A stretch of DNA of 13,990 bases from Phycisphaerales bacterium UBA2421 (GCA_002343075.1 DDRH01000063.1:9192-23181); one strand, 5' to 3'; positions 1-7,878 are shown, counted from the stretch's first letter. The notes: a model not told the origin generated them from the letters alone. Numbers and translations: made by a program.

Positions 1-97
1 CCCCCCCCCCCCCCCCCCGTGCCCCCCCCCCCCCCCCGCCGCGGGCGCGGGGGGGGGGGGGGGGGCGGCCGGGGGGGAGGGGGGGGGGGGGGGGGGG
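1..97. other. C-tract/G-tract low-complexity end, probable artefact
   Basis: The first ~37 bases are almost all C and most of bases 40-97 are G, with only a handful of other bases. The C run and G run are complementary, as expected from a fold-back or homopolymer basecalling artefact at a contig end. No natural coding bias is visible. The reading frame of the next gene stays open through it only because poly-C and poly-G contain no stop codons, so nothing upstream of about base 98 should be translated. Confidence 0.8.
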
Positions 98-3000
98 CGA
101 GGCATTGAGTTGCTGGAGCCTCGTCGGCTCCTCGCGGTTATAACTGACTTTGTTTACAAGCCTGATACCGCGCCGCATCAGTTTGAGTTCACTTACGACC
201 AGAACGTGGCGCAAGGGGCAACGATTCAAAATCTGCGGCTTCAACGAATCGGCGTCGGTAGCGCGGGGGGCGATGAGCCATTGTCCAAGTTCGCCGAGGT
301 TGCCGGCAGTTCAGCTGCTCAATGGAACGTGACAACTCCCGGTTATACTGCCGCCGAAACTGGCACGGTGGGCCAGATTTTGCCCGACGGCAATTACGAT
401 GTGATCTTAAGCCTGCCAGGAAATCAGCCGCCGCTGCCTGAAGAGTTTGTCGCTGATTTGGAAACGCAGAAAACGTTTTTCTTTAACGGCGACTTCACGC
501 GCGACCGCAACATCAATCTGGACGATTTTACCGCGTTGAGCGCCGGGTTTGGCGTGGGTACCACGTTTCAAGAGGGGGATTCGACGTTTGACGGCGTCGT
601 TGATCTCAATGATTTTACTTTTCTCTCGTCACGTTTTGGAACATCTTATTCGGCACCACCTATCGGCCCCAATTCGCTGGTCGTTGATTCACAGCCCAAC
701 ATCACCACCTTGCTGCAGTGGGAGCCGCCAAAAGATTTGACCGGCATTCTAGGATACAGAATCTGGCGCAGCTTTGACGGCATTGATTTCGGATCGGTAG
801 TTTTCACGATCAACGACCCGGAGCGGACCAGTTGGGTGGATGGCCTGGGAACGATGGATTCCGGACCCGCTCTGCCTGATGCCACCAAAATCTGGTACCG
901 CCTCCGCGCGTTCACCGCTGCTGGAAATTCCGTCACCACCAATAAAGAGTGGGGCGTAACGATCCTTCCGGCCCCGACCGATATCTCATTTTATAACGTT
1001 ACGCAAGACCGAGTCACCCTGTCGTGGAGCGATAACTCGCAAAACGAAACACATTTCGTCGTCCAACGCCGTGTGGTCGGCGGGTCGTGGGGGCCAGAGG
1101 TTGTTCTTCCCGCCAACACCATCGAATACGCCGACCCGGACACCCTCGCCGCCAATACGCAATACGAATATCGCGTTTTTGCCAAGACGACGACATATTT
1201 ACAGCAATCAATGCCCGTCGATGCAACCGTGTCAACGCTTTCCGCTGCCGCCGTCGCTCCTTCCAACGTTCGCGCGACCCCAAGCACCCCATTTCAGATC
1301 GCGGTCGAGTGGGATCAGGTTGACACTGCAGTGGGCTTTAAGGTCGAACGGCGTCGCGTCAGTGGTTCGCCCAATAGCTGGGTCAACGCCGAGGCAACAA
1401 CCGGCGATCCCGATCCGATTCTCGCCGCAAACATCACCAATATTCTTGACAAGAGTTTGTCAGCCAATACGGCTTACCTTTACCGTGTCCGAACAATCGG
1501 CGCCGATGGTTCAACCGCTTTGTCGCCCGAGGTCACTGTTACGACGTTCCAATCCGGCGGCACCGCGCCCGCTGCCGTTGCGAATGTCATCGCCACGCCC
1601 GAGGAAACAAAGACGGTAGTGACTTGGAACGATCAGTCAGGTGACGAGCTTGGGTTCAACGTCTATCGCTCGCAGGATGGCGCAGTGCCCGTGCTCATTG
1701 GCACGGCCGGGGTCAATGTCACGTCATTTGATGATACGGAGGTAAGTACCGGCGGGCCGGAAGTGGTCCCGCCGGTTGGCTTGTTCTCTTACTCACTCTC
1801 AGCATTCAACACTTTTGGTGCCGCACCACAAATCGCTTCGGCACCGGTCCAAATCGGCTCAGTCGCCGGCGATTGGCTATGGGAAACCAACGGCGAAGCC
1901 GTGGCCTCCGGCAACGCCATCAAGCTGGGCGTGATCGGCCGCGGGGAGACTGCTTTCCAGCCGAGCAAGCAGCATGCCGCCTCACTTTTGCTCGAACCAT
2001 CCGCTACCTACACTCTCCGCTTTGAGATTGACTGGCACTCATGGGATACCTGCGTCGAGCGATTCCACAACGGCAACGGCCAAGGTCTGCCCAACGATGG
2101 CGGGTTCTGGGACATCTTTTCAATTGGCATCGCCAGCCAGAAATATATCAATCTTCCAGTGAGCAACGCCGGCTTCCCGCTCACCGCGCCGATCAAGTGG
2201 GGCGGAACCGCCATCCACGACGGCACCGCCGATGAATCGAAGCTTGAGCATTATCGATCCACGATCACGCGCACCTTCCAAGGCAACCTCAACGGCAGCA
2301 ACTATCTCAATATTGCGCTCGACACCGATATCATGAAGCGCGCCTCTCCCAGCGATCTAGGCTACGACGTCTATTCCGCTCCGGGAGCGGGGCAGAAGTA
2401 TCCTTCTTGGGGGACAGTCAAGGTCTATCTGGCTGATTTGCAGGTGGATTCGAACAATGACGGCGTTACGAACGTTGCGGATCAGGAAGTCGAAGACGAC
2501 ACCGGGGCACCGGGCAAGATCGTGGTGCGCAACAATGATGATGACAACGAGAATGATGTCGTCGATGAAGACGAAGCGGGAACCTCGCTCGAAGATGATC
2601 TGGTGCCACTGAAGCTGCGTCTCCCGTCGCATCTCACCTCGGGAGTCGTGCGGGTCGCGGTCGCATCAAACTCGCCTGGAACGCGTATCTGGGACAACCC
2701 GCTTCGGTCTGGTACTCCGTACATCACGCCCGCTTCACGCGTCCACGAATGGCAAATCGGCTCGCAACCGTCAACGCTCTGGGTCGAGGCGGTGGGGGGG
2801 AGCAGTGTGAATGGTAGTCTACGAATCAGCGCCAGCACCGGGCCATCCACCATTCCGACGACAGGTCCTGGAAGCGATGCTGTGCGCCTTACCGCCGCTG
2901 ACGTAACAAATGTGCGAGGAGGACTTGGAAATCAGACGAGGTCTCTGAAAGGAAACGAGGTCGAATGGAATGCGCAACCGATCGCCGTATCGGTATTGCG

Positions 3001-4027
3001 AAACTCCGGCACAATCGAACTGAGCGCAACGATGACTCAAAACTTGGCTCCATTCGTTCGCGATCACTTAAAATGGGCGGTGGTTCGGAATGCAAACGAT
3101 TCTCAAAGGCTTCAGGGCATTGTGCCCCCTGCCGTCAACTGGGATGCTCAAAACCCCATGCAAGCGACCCTGACCACTGATTCCGTTGGCTCGTTTAGTA
3201 TCGTACTGTTCGACGACACTGACGGTGTCGCGAACCTTAGTGAAAACGATGCGATCCTGAAGGTCTTCAAAGTAATCCAAGTCGACCTCAAGGTCGTTCA
3301 AAGCGCAGTTGCCGCACAGAATCTGTTTACGGTGCGTGCCGGTCCACCAGCAGCAGGTGGCGCGGCCACGACGATCATTGAAGCCGGCAATCCGGTGACC
3401 GGAGAATACGCATACAACGAATCGGCGACGATTGAGCTGAATGGCGGCGGCACCGACGAGAAACTTGGATTGGGCCAGATTAATCTTGGTTGGCTGGCGA
3501 ACGGCACATCTGACAATGTTGTAGTTGGATACGCGAACAATCACCAGGTCCGCGATGTTCTCACGCCTGGGAACAGCTTCCCCGTGCTCGACGCGGCCAC
3601 AGGCGGTGGCGGAGGGGCTGCCACGGCGTTTCGCGCGACAAGCACTTCCGTTCTGCTCCAGGCACAAGCCGCTGGCCAGCGACGTATGATCACTGCCGCG
3701 GACGCCCCGAACTTCCCGATTCTCGATCTGTATCCAGGTACAAATGACGCCGCGAATTCTGTGACCGGCAGTCTTGCTTTCCGTGAGTTCGCCGTAGGCT
3801 TCTCGGACGCATACGATCGAACGTATGTTGCTGGCGGCACCGTCGGATGGTCCGTGAGCATGAATGCCCAATTCGTGAACGGAGTATGGCAGACGCAGAA
3901 TTGTGCAGTCGCTGCAGACGGCAACACCGTAACCGTGGCGGATCCAACGAAGACGGTTGAGGCTCTAAACGGTGTCTCGGTTGGCCCGGTCTTCAAGGAC
4001 GTATTGACGTTCGACTTTGTTCAATAA
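98..4027 (+). CDS. LEPR-xLL / dockerin / multi-fibronectin III surface protein, 5' end lost
   Basis: Very large (>1300 aa) probable secreted or cell-surface protein. Residue numbers count from the TTG at 110. The frame reads RGIELLEPRRLLA from base 98, the LEPR-xLL signature found near, not at, the N terminus of planctomycete exported proteins. The real start and signal region therefore lie in the corrupted G tract, and the TTG at 110 is not a credible start. Residues 126-177 form a dockerin-like pair (INLDDFTALSAGFG and VDLNDFTFLSSRFG), with D/N positions suited to Ca binding. Four fibronectin III-like units follow at roughly 184-286, 287-378, 383-480 and 487-584 (W near the start, YxYRVxA-type strands near the end). 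Residues ~587-778 are a beta-rich, lectin-like region. Residues 780-823 are a D/N/E-rich Ca-binding-like segment, and the rest is beta-rich and unassigned. No membrane anchor or sorting motif is visible at the C terminus. The substrate or partner is unknown. The dockerin pair is near the N terminus, whereas it is usually C-terminal in this group. Confidence 0.85.
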   Translation, partial: RGIELLEPRRLLAVITDFVYKPDTAPHQFEFTYDQNVAQGATIQNLRLQRIGVGSAGGDEPLSKFAEVAGSSAAQWNVTTPGYTAAETGTVGQILPDGNYDVILSLPGNQPPLPEEFVADLETQKTFFFNGDFTRDRNINLDDFTALSAGFGVGTTFQEGDSTFDGVVDLNDFTFLSSRFGTSYSAPPIGPNSLVVDSQPNITTLLQWEPPKDLTGILGYRIWRSFDGIDFGSVVFTINDPERTSWVDGLGTMDSGPALPDATKIWYRLRAFTAAGNSVTTNKEWGVTILPAPTDISFYNVTQDRVTLSWSDNSQNETHFVVQRRVVGGSWGPEVVLPANTIEYADPDTLAANTQYEYRVFAKTTTYLQQSMPVDATVSTLSAAAVAPSNVRATPSTPFQIAVEWDQVDTAVGFKVERRRVSGSPNSWVNAEATTGDPDPILAANITNILDKSLSANTAYLYRVRTIGADGSTALSPEVTVTTFQSGGTAPAAVANVIATPEETKTVVTWNDQSGDELGFNVYRSQDGAVPVLIGTAGVNVTSFDDTEVSTGGPEVVPPVGLFSYSLSAFNTFGAAPQIASAPVQIGSVAGDWLWETNGEAVASGNAIKLGVIGRGETAFQPSKQHAASLLLEPSATYTLRFEIDWHSWDTCVERFHNGNGQGLPNDGGFWDIFSIGIASQKYINLPVSNAGFPLTAPIKWGGTAIHDGTADESKLEHYRSTITRTFQGNLNGSNYLNIALDTDIMKRASPSDLGYDVYSAPGAGQKYPSWGTVKVYLADLQVDSNNDGVTNVADQEVEDDTGAPGKIVVRNNDDDNENDVVDEDEAGTSLEDDLVPLKLRLPSHLTSGVVRVAVASNSPGTRIWDNPLRSGTPYITPASRVHEWQIGSQPSTLWVEAVGGSSVNGSLRISASTGPSTIPTTGPGSDAVRLTAADVTNVRGGLGNQTRSLKGNEVEWNAQPIAVSVLRNSGTIELSATMTQNLAPFVRDHLKWAVVRNANDSQRLQGIVPPAVNWDAQNPMQATLTTDSVGSFSIVLFDDTDGVANLSENDAILKVFKVIQVDLKVVQSAVAAQNLFTVRAGPPAAGGAATTIIEAGNPVTGEYAYNESATIELNGGGTDEKLGLGQINLGWLANGTSDNVVVGYANNHQVRDVLTPGNSFPVLDAATGGGGGAATAFRATSTSVLLQAQAAGQRRMITAADAPNFPILDLYPGTNDAANSVTGSLAFREFAVGFSDAYDRTYVAGGTVGWSVSMNAQFVNGVWQTQNCAVAADGNTVTVADPTKTVEALNGVSVGPVFKDVLTFDFVQ

Positions 4028-4036
4028 GCGTGCTTT

Positions 4037-4753
4037 ATGAACGTCGCTATTCTGTATTGTGTGCTTCTATTGGTGCTCGACTGTCGTGGTTCGGAGCCGA
4101 TGCGAGGGGATCATATCAATGCGTGCTCTATGCAGATGCGCGGATATGGACGGCCCTTACAGCTAGGCGCAGTAGTCTTCTCAGGCGTTGTGACGAGTCT
4201 CTCCGACCAGCACGTTCGCGCCGGTAACATTGAGACAGGCAATGTCCATTTGAAAGTTGACCGAATATTGGTCGGACAGCCGGATGACGAAGTAACACTG
4301 CGGTATGCATCATGGCTCGGCAGCCTTGGGGTGCTTACCAACTATGTAAGAATCTGGCCGGACGGCGGCATCCAACCGGGTTCACGTCTCCTCGTGGTAG
4401 CAATCGAAGGGGCTGAGAATTCGATCGCTGGGAGCGGTACTGAACCTTGTCGTTACACAGCGACCACGGTCAACACGCTTACTAGGCCGGATGATCCAAA
4501 CATCAAACTGGCGGAAGACATTTGCCGCTTGCACGCCCTCGCCGGTACGCCCGAGGAGATTGCTGCACTGTATACAGCCGCAAGAGACGACCGTTTCTGG
4601 GTAAGAGAGTATGTAGGCTTCCGAGTCGTGGGCGAACTGTCACAATCACAGCCGCACCATGCACACGAGATTGTTCGTCGACTAATCAGTCACAGCGAGA
4701 ATCGCGCGAAAATGGAGGATAACCCCCAAGATCAACCGAGATCGCAAAAATAG
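4037..4753 (+). CDS. Hypothetical exported protein, 238 aa
   Basis: I do not recognise a named family. It begins 9 bases after the stop of the surface-protein gene, so it may be co-transcribed with it; no Shine-Dalgarno sequence is visible before the ATG. Residues 3-16 are hydrophobic and end in LVLDC, suggesting a signal peptide. It is not a canonical lipobox, because Asp sits just before the Cys. Residues ~43-115 (AVVFSGVVTSL, then VHLKVDRILVGQPDDEVTLRY, then GSRLLVVA) follow the pattern of small beta-barrel, netrin/TIMP-like exported domains: a 'source of exposure' strand, a 'VxxVLKG' strand, then 'G..LLV'. This is only a shape resemblance. Later cysteines (EPCRY, EDICRL) could pair. The tail (residues ~170-238) is predicted helical and charged. 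Base composition looks less GC-rich than in the housekeeping genes to the right. The function is unknown. Confidence 0.65.
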   Translation: MNVAILYCVLLLVLDCRGSEPMRGDHINACSMQMRGYGRPLQLGAVVFSGVVTSLSDQHVRAGNIETGNVHLKVDRILVGQPDDEVTLRYASWLGSLGVLTNYVRIWPDGGIQPGSRLLVVAIEGAENSIAGSGTEPCRYTATTVNTLTRPDDPNIKLAEDICRLHALAGTPEEIAALYTAARDDRFWVREYVGFRVVGELSQSQPHHAHEIVRRLISHSENRAKMEDNPQDQPRSQK

Positions 4754-4754
4754 G

Positions 4755-4844
4755 CGACAAGTTCTGCTGCAGTGACAATCGATCATAGTTGTCGAAGTTA
4801 GCCCTTCCGTCGGGATCGTGTTCTCTTGAATCTCTAAATCCTAT
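4755..4844 (-). pseudogene. Opposite-strand dockerin-like shred
   Basis: On the minus strand this stretch reads HDPDGRANFDNYDRLSLQQN in one frame. The pattern D-x-D-G-x-x-N-F-D-x-Y resembles a planctomycete dockerin half-repeat (xDxDGxVNFDDY). There is no start, signal or complete domain, and the frame overlaps the end of the 4037-4753 gene. It is either a decayed inverted gene fragment or a chance match. Confidence 0.25.
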
Positions 4845-4853
4845 CAATGTTGA

Positions 4854-5143
4854 GTTGACGATTTCACCATCCTCGCCGCCAACTTCGGCCAGACGGGGCG
4901 GGTATTTAGCGAAGGCAACATCGACTACAGCCCAGACGGTGCGGTGAACCTGGATGACTTCACGATCCTCGCGGCGCAGTTTGGCAAATCGTTGCCGACG
5001 GCGGGGGACCTGCCGGGCCGGGCGGGGACGGCGATTCTCCCGAAGCCGCGGGGTTTGCCTGCGAGGGTGGCCCGGCGCGGGTCTTTGCCGGCGTGCGGGT
5101 GATTGATGTGTTGCGGAGTGACGAGGATAAGTTGCTTTCGTAG
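4854..5143 (+). pseudogene. Dockerin-coding gene remnant (C-terminal tail)
   Basis: From 4854 the plus strand reads VDDFTILAANFG, then an EG-containing linker, then DGAVNLDDFTILAAQFG (to ~4990). This is a nearly perfect dockerin-like pair and a close relative of the one in the giant protein at the left (DDFTxLxxxFG spaced the same way). It follows directly on an in-frame TGA at 4851-4853, so there is no start and no upstream protein. After ~4990 this frame becomes Pro/Arg/Gly-rich and stops at 5100. The frame ending at 5143 (TAG) reads VFAGVRVIDVLRSDEDKLLS, which looks more like a natural planctomycete C terminus. I therefore infer a frameshift between ~4990 and ~5040. The upstream part of the gene is missing. 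It is most likely the surviving 3' end of a deleted or rearranged surface-protein gene. Confidence 0.6.
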
Positions 5144-5433
5144 CATTTTGTTGCGTTCAACGAAACAGTCGTTCGCGCGGCTCGACTGACATTGACGAGA
5201 TTCGTCGAGTCGGCCTCGCCGACGTCTCGCGGCTGGTCGGTCGGGTGGAATGGCGGGGCCCTGGCGGGGGTCGTTTGCGCGCTGTTTGTCCGGTCGCTGA
5301 CGCTCGCGGCTCGACCGTTGCTCGCGCCCTTTGCTCGCCCCCTTCCTCATATGCCGCTCGCCCGGCGGTCTCGGCGGAGTGGGTGGTGTGGGGACGATGT
5401 GAAATGGCAAATCTGTTAGGGTGTGGTGAATAC
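5144..5433. other. Gene-free region with intergenic repeat-like words
   Basis: I see no convincing gene here. The frames that stay open are Arg/Pro/Ala-rich and have no family resemblance. A tight hairpin (GTCGGC, loop CTC, GCCGAC) lies at 5209-5223 and an imperfect inverted pair CGGTCG/CGACCG at 5291-5317. Neither is followed by a T run, so neither is a classic terminator. The words around 5295-5312 (GCTGACGCTCGCGGCTC) look like dispersed intergenic repeats seen in planctomycete genomes; that is recollection, not a search result. Confidence 0.4.
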
Positions 5434-5462
5434 TTGATTGCGTTGTAAGTGCTTTTTATACA
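5434..5462 (+). promoter_or_regulatory. Candidate sigma-70-type promoter
   Basis: TTGATT (5434-5439) and TATACA (5457-5462) are separated by exactly 17 bases in a locally AT-rich island within GC-rich DNA. Each hexamer matches the consensus at 4 of 6 positions. It points toward rsuA and would give a leader of about 245 bases that contains all three palindromes. The call rests on sequence pattern only. Confidence 0.35.
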
Positions 5463-5484
5463 ATGGGTTATATGCCGTGTTGCA

Positions 5485-5506
5485 AATTGTTCCGCGCGGA
5501 ACAATT
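5485..5506. promoter_or_regulatory. parS-like palindrome, copy 1
   Basis: A perfect 22-bp palindrome with core TGTTCCGCGCGGAACA and AAT/ATT flanks. The core fits the general ParB parS frame TGTTNC-NCGN-GNAACA, with central GCGC in place of the usual ACGT. A perfect two-fold core shared with two neighbours makes it a protein-binding site rather than a hairpin by chance. Confidence 0.5.
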
Positions 5507-5572
5507 GGTAGTAGACGGAGGGTAGTGGGCGGAGGGCGGAAGCAGCACGCCGTGGACACGGGAACGATGCAA

Positions 5573-5588
5573 TGTTCCGCGCGGAACA
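5573..5588. promoter_or_regulatory. parS-like palindrome, copy 2
   Basis: The identical 16-bp core TGTTCCGCGCGGAACA. The symmetry stops at 16 bp because the flanks are A on both sides. Its centre lies 85 bp from copy 1. It is flanked by CAA on the left and ATTTGC on the right, so the flanks resemble the other copies only in part. Confidence 0.5.
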
Positions 5589-5633
5589 ATTTGCGGTTGG
5601 CAGGCAGCGGTGCGCGGCGGGCAGATCATGTGA

Positions 5634-5655
5634 CAATGTTCCGCGCGGAACATTG
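5634..5655. promoter_or_regulatory. parS-like palindrome, copy 3
   Basis: A perfect 22-bp palindrome with the same 16-bp core, flanked by CAA and TTG. Its centre lies 64 bp from copy 2 and about 70 bp before the rsuA start. No parA or parB gene is present in this window. Confidence 0.5.
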
Positions 5656-5713
5656 GACGGTCGCTGGCGCGGGGGCGCTATCATCGGGCGGGGTGCGGCT
5701 GTAGAGTCGGGTT

Positions 5714-6421
5714 GTGCCGGGTTTGCTTCGACTTGATCGCGTTCTTTCCAGCCGGGGGTATTGCACGCGCTCGCAGGCGGCGGGGTTTCTTCGTCGCAAC
5801 GAGCTTCTCTTCGACGGTGCCGCAGTCGCGCGCACGGATGACAAGGTTGATCCATCCAAGCTCACCATCAACGGCGAACCGGTTGACCCTGAGTCGATCC
5901 TCATCATGCTCAACAAGCCGGTCGGCTACGTCTGTTCGCATCGCGACGAAGGCAAGCTGGTTTACGAACTACTGCCGGAGCGGTGGACGCGGCGCAATCC
6001 GCCGGTGACGACCGTCGGCCGGCTGGATAAGGAGACATCGGGGCTGTTGATTCTGACTGATGATGGGAAGCTGGTGCATCAGCTAACGTCGCCGAAGCGA
6101 CATGTGCCGCGGGTGTACGTTGCAGTGCTCGATCGCGATCTGCGCGGCGACGAACCGGCGGCGTTCGCAAGCGGGACGATAATACTCGATGGCGAGGACA
6201 AGCCGCTATTGCCGGCGGAATTGGTGGCGTTGGAGGCGCGTCGCGCGCGGGTCACGTTGCGTGAGGGTCGATATCACCAGGTGCGTCGGATGTTCGCCGC
6301 GATGGGGAACCATGTGGTGTCGTTGCATCGAGAGTCGTTTGGCGCGCTGGAACTGGGCGATCTTGTTGAGTGCCAGTGGCGTTTCGTATCGCCGGAACAG
6401 GTGTTGTTGGGTGAGCGGTGA
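5714..6421 (+). CDS. rsuA: rRNA pseudouridine synthase, RsuA/RluB family
   Basis: Isomerises a specific uridine in ribosomal RNA to pseudouridine in the cytoplasm. At 235 aa it is close to E. coli RsuA, which modifies U516 of 16S rRNA. Residues 5-50 form the S4-like RNA-binding domain (LRLDRVLSSRGYCTRSQAAGFL). LNKPVGYVCS (66-75) opens the catalytic domain. GRLDKETSGLLILTDDG (102-118) is the active-site motif, with Asp105 as the catalytic aspartate. EGRYHQVRRMFAAMGNHVV (184-202) is the conserved C-terminal motif and is very close to RsuA. The start is GTG at 5714, the first possible start after an in-frame TAG at 5702. A TTG at 5723 is an alternative and would give MLRLD, closer to RsuA's MRLD. 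No clear Shine-Dalgarno sequence is seen. RluB, E and F share these motifs, so the exact rRNA target is inferred from length and tail similarity. Confidence 0.88.
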   Translation: MPGLLRLDRVLSSRGYCTRSQAAGFLRRNELLFDGAAVARTDDKVDPSKLTINGEPVDPESILIMLNKPVGYVCSHRDEGKLVYELLPERWTRRNPPVTTVGRLDKETSGLLILTDDGKLVHQLTSPKRHVPRVYVAVLDRDLRGDEPAAFASGTIILDGEDKPLLPAELVALEARRARVTLREGRYHQVRRMFAAMGNHVVSLHRESFGALELGDLVECQWRFVSPEQVLLGER

Positions 6422-6537
6422 CGTGATGGGTCGGGGAATGGTCGGCGGCGTGTGGCAATGCGACGCACCGGCGCGCCCTGCCCATCGCATCGATCATCGG
6501 GTACAACAGTTGGTCATCAAGACCGAGGACAGGCCGC

Positions 6538-7707
6538 ATGCTGCAAATCGGAGTTCTCAATCAGGAGTCAGATAACGAGTCGCGCGTGGCACTCGTGCCG
6601 GCGGGGGTGAAGAAACTCAAGGCGCTAAGCGTCGATGTGCTGGTTGAGTCGGGCGCGGGTCTGCGCGCGGGGTTTGCAGACGCCGACTACTCCGCCGCCG
6701 GCGCGATGATCGTGCCGGATGCGAGTGCGGTGCATGCCTGCGATGTGATCCTCGCGGTGCGGCAGCCTTCGGTTGCTCGGATCGCCCGGTTTCGGGCGGG
6801 TGCGGCGCTGATTGGATTGCTTTCGCCGCTGGCCGATCAGGCATTGGTTGATGCGTTGATCAACAGCAACGTAAGCGGGCTGGCGATGGAGTTGGTCCCG
6901 CGAATCACCCGTGCTCAGAGCATGGACGCGCTGAGTTCGCAGGGGAACATCGCCGGCTATAAGGCCGTGCTTCTCGCAGCGGCGGTTTCGCCGCGAATCT
7001 TCCCGATGCTGATGACGGCCGCGGGGACCCTTCAACCGACGAAGCTGTTTGTGATCGGTGCCGGGGTGGCGGGGTTGCAGGCGATTTCGACTGCGAAGCG
7101 GCTCGGTGCGGTGGTGAGCGCTTATGACGTTCGTCCGGCAGTGAAGGAGCAGGTGCAATCGGTCGGCGCGCGATTTATCGAGCTTCCGATCGATACCGCC
7201 GACGCACAGGACAAAGGCGGATATGCCAAGGCGCAGTCCGAGGAAACGCTGGTGCGCCAGCGCGCCCTCATGGCAAAGACGATCGCCGAGAGCGATGTGG
7301 TCATTTCCACCGCGCTGGTGCCGGGCAAACCCGCGCCGAAACTTGTGCCCGCAGACGCGGTGGCGCAGATGAAGATCGGGAGTGTCATCGTCGACCTCGC
7401 CGCAGAGCGCGGCGGCAATTGTGAGCTGACACAACCGGGGCAGACAATCGATCACAATGGTGTCACGATCATTGGCATCGAGAATCTGGCGGGCACGGTT
7501 CCTCTCCACGCAAGTCAAGTGTACTCAAGCAATGTGGTGAATCTGCTGAGCGTGATGATCGATAAGCAGGGCGCGTTCAAGATTGATACCGCCGACGAGA
7601 TCATCAAGGCCGTGCTGGTTTGTCATAACGGGCAGTTGGTGAATGAGATGGTAGCGGGCACGCTGCCGGCGGTGTCAGTTGAAACAGGATTGCAAAAGTC
7701 AGAATGA
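6538..7707 (+). CDS. pntAA: NAD(P) transhydrogenase subunit alpha part 1 (NAD-binding, domain I)
   Basis: The soluble NAD(H)-binding subunit of the proton-translocating transhydrogenase, which passes hydride from NADH to NADP+ using the proton gradient. It has 389 aa, as expected when the alpha chain is split. The N-terminal alanine dehydrogenase/PNT domain includes ESRVALVPAGVKKL (14-27). The central motif RAQSMDALSSQGNIAGYKAV (125-144) is diagnostic. The Rossmann fingerprint is VIGAGVAGLQAI (172-183), followed by YDVRPAVKEQVQSVGARFIE (196-215). The flexible loop DKGGYAKAQSEE (225-236) and STALVPGKPAPKLV (257-270) contact NAD and the partner domain. VDLAAERGGNCE (285-296) and IENLAGTVPLHASQVYSSN (314-332) complete the family pattern. 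GAGG at 6525-6528, nine bases before the ATG, is a weak ribosome site. It is the first gene of the pnt operon. Confidence 0.95.
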   Translation: MLQIGVLNQESDNESRVALVPAGVKKLKALSVDVLVESGAGLRAGFADADYSAAGAMIVPDASAVHACDVILAVRQPSVARIARFRAGAALIGLLSPLADQALVDALINSNVSGLAMELVPRITRAQSMDALSSQGNIAGYKAVLLAAAVSPRIFPMLMTAAGTLQPTKLFVIGAGVAGLQAISTAKRLGAVVSAYDVRPAVKEQVQSVGARFIELPIDTADAQDKGGYAKAQSEETLVRQRALMAKTIAESDVVISTALVPGKPAPKLVPADAVAQMKIGSVIVDLAAERGGNCELTQPGQTIDHNGVTIIGIENLAGTVPLHASQVYSSNVVNLLSVMIDKQGAFKIDTADEIIKAVLVCHNGQLVNEMVAGTLPAVSVETGLQKSE

Positions 7708-7816
7708 CGGAACCAGAATTCCGAATCAAACCAGAATGATGAAGCCCGAGGGACTGATTCACGACTACGACATTGCCCGACAACCGTCAGTCGAGTTTCG
7801 TCATCGATTCAGATTG

Positions 7817-7844
7817 CGGGTTTCTGATTTCGGGTTTCTGATTT
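7817..7844 (+). repeat. Perfect tandem 14-bp repeat
   Basis: CGGGTTTCTGATTT occurs twice head to tail (7817-7830 and 7831-7844), 38 bases before the pntAB start. Confidence 0.9.
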
Positions 7845-7871
7845 AGGGCTTCGACAGACTCACGATTGAGT

Positions 7872-7878
7872 AGAGGAG
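7872..7878 (+). promoter_or_regulatory. Strong ribosome binding site of pntAB
   Basis: AGAGGAG lies four bases before the ATG at 7883. It fixes that start and is one of the few clear Shine-Dalgarno sequences in the window. Confidence 0.75.

Noticed and set aside
3068..3871. Open minus-strand frame of 267 codons inside the giant surface-protein gene
   Set aside because: The plus-strand frame shows domain-like sequence throughout; the minus frame has no recognisable motif and is a codon-bias shadow.
5209..5223. Hairpin as an intrinsic terminator after the dockerin remnant
   Set aside because: The stem is good, but no T run follows on either strand and the region is GC-rich, where such stems arise by chance.
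5485..5655. CRISPR array interpretation of the three repeats
   Set aside because: There are only three short palindromes with unequal spacing (85 and 64 bp) and no cas genes, so it is not CRISPR-like.
5157..5855. Minus-strand frame of 232 codons over the palindrome region
   Set aside because: It is Arg/Pro/Ala-rich and overlaps rsuA. Pieces such as VPRGT and CSARN are just translations of the palindromes.
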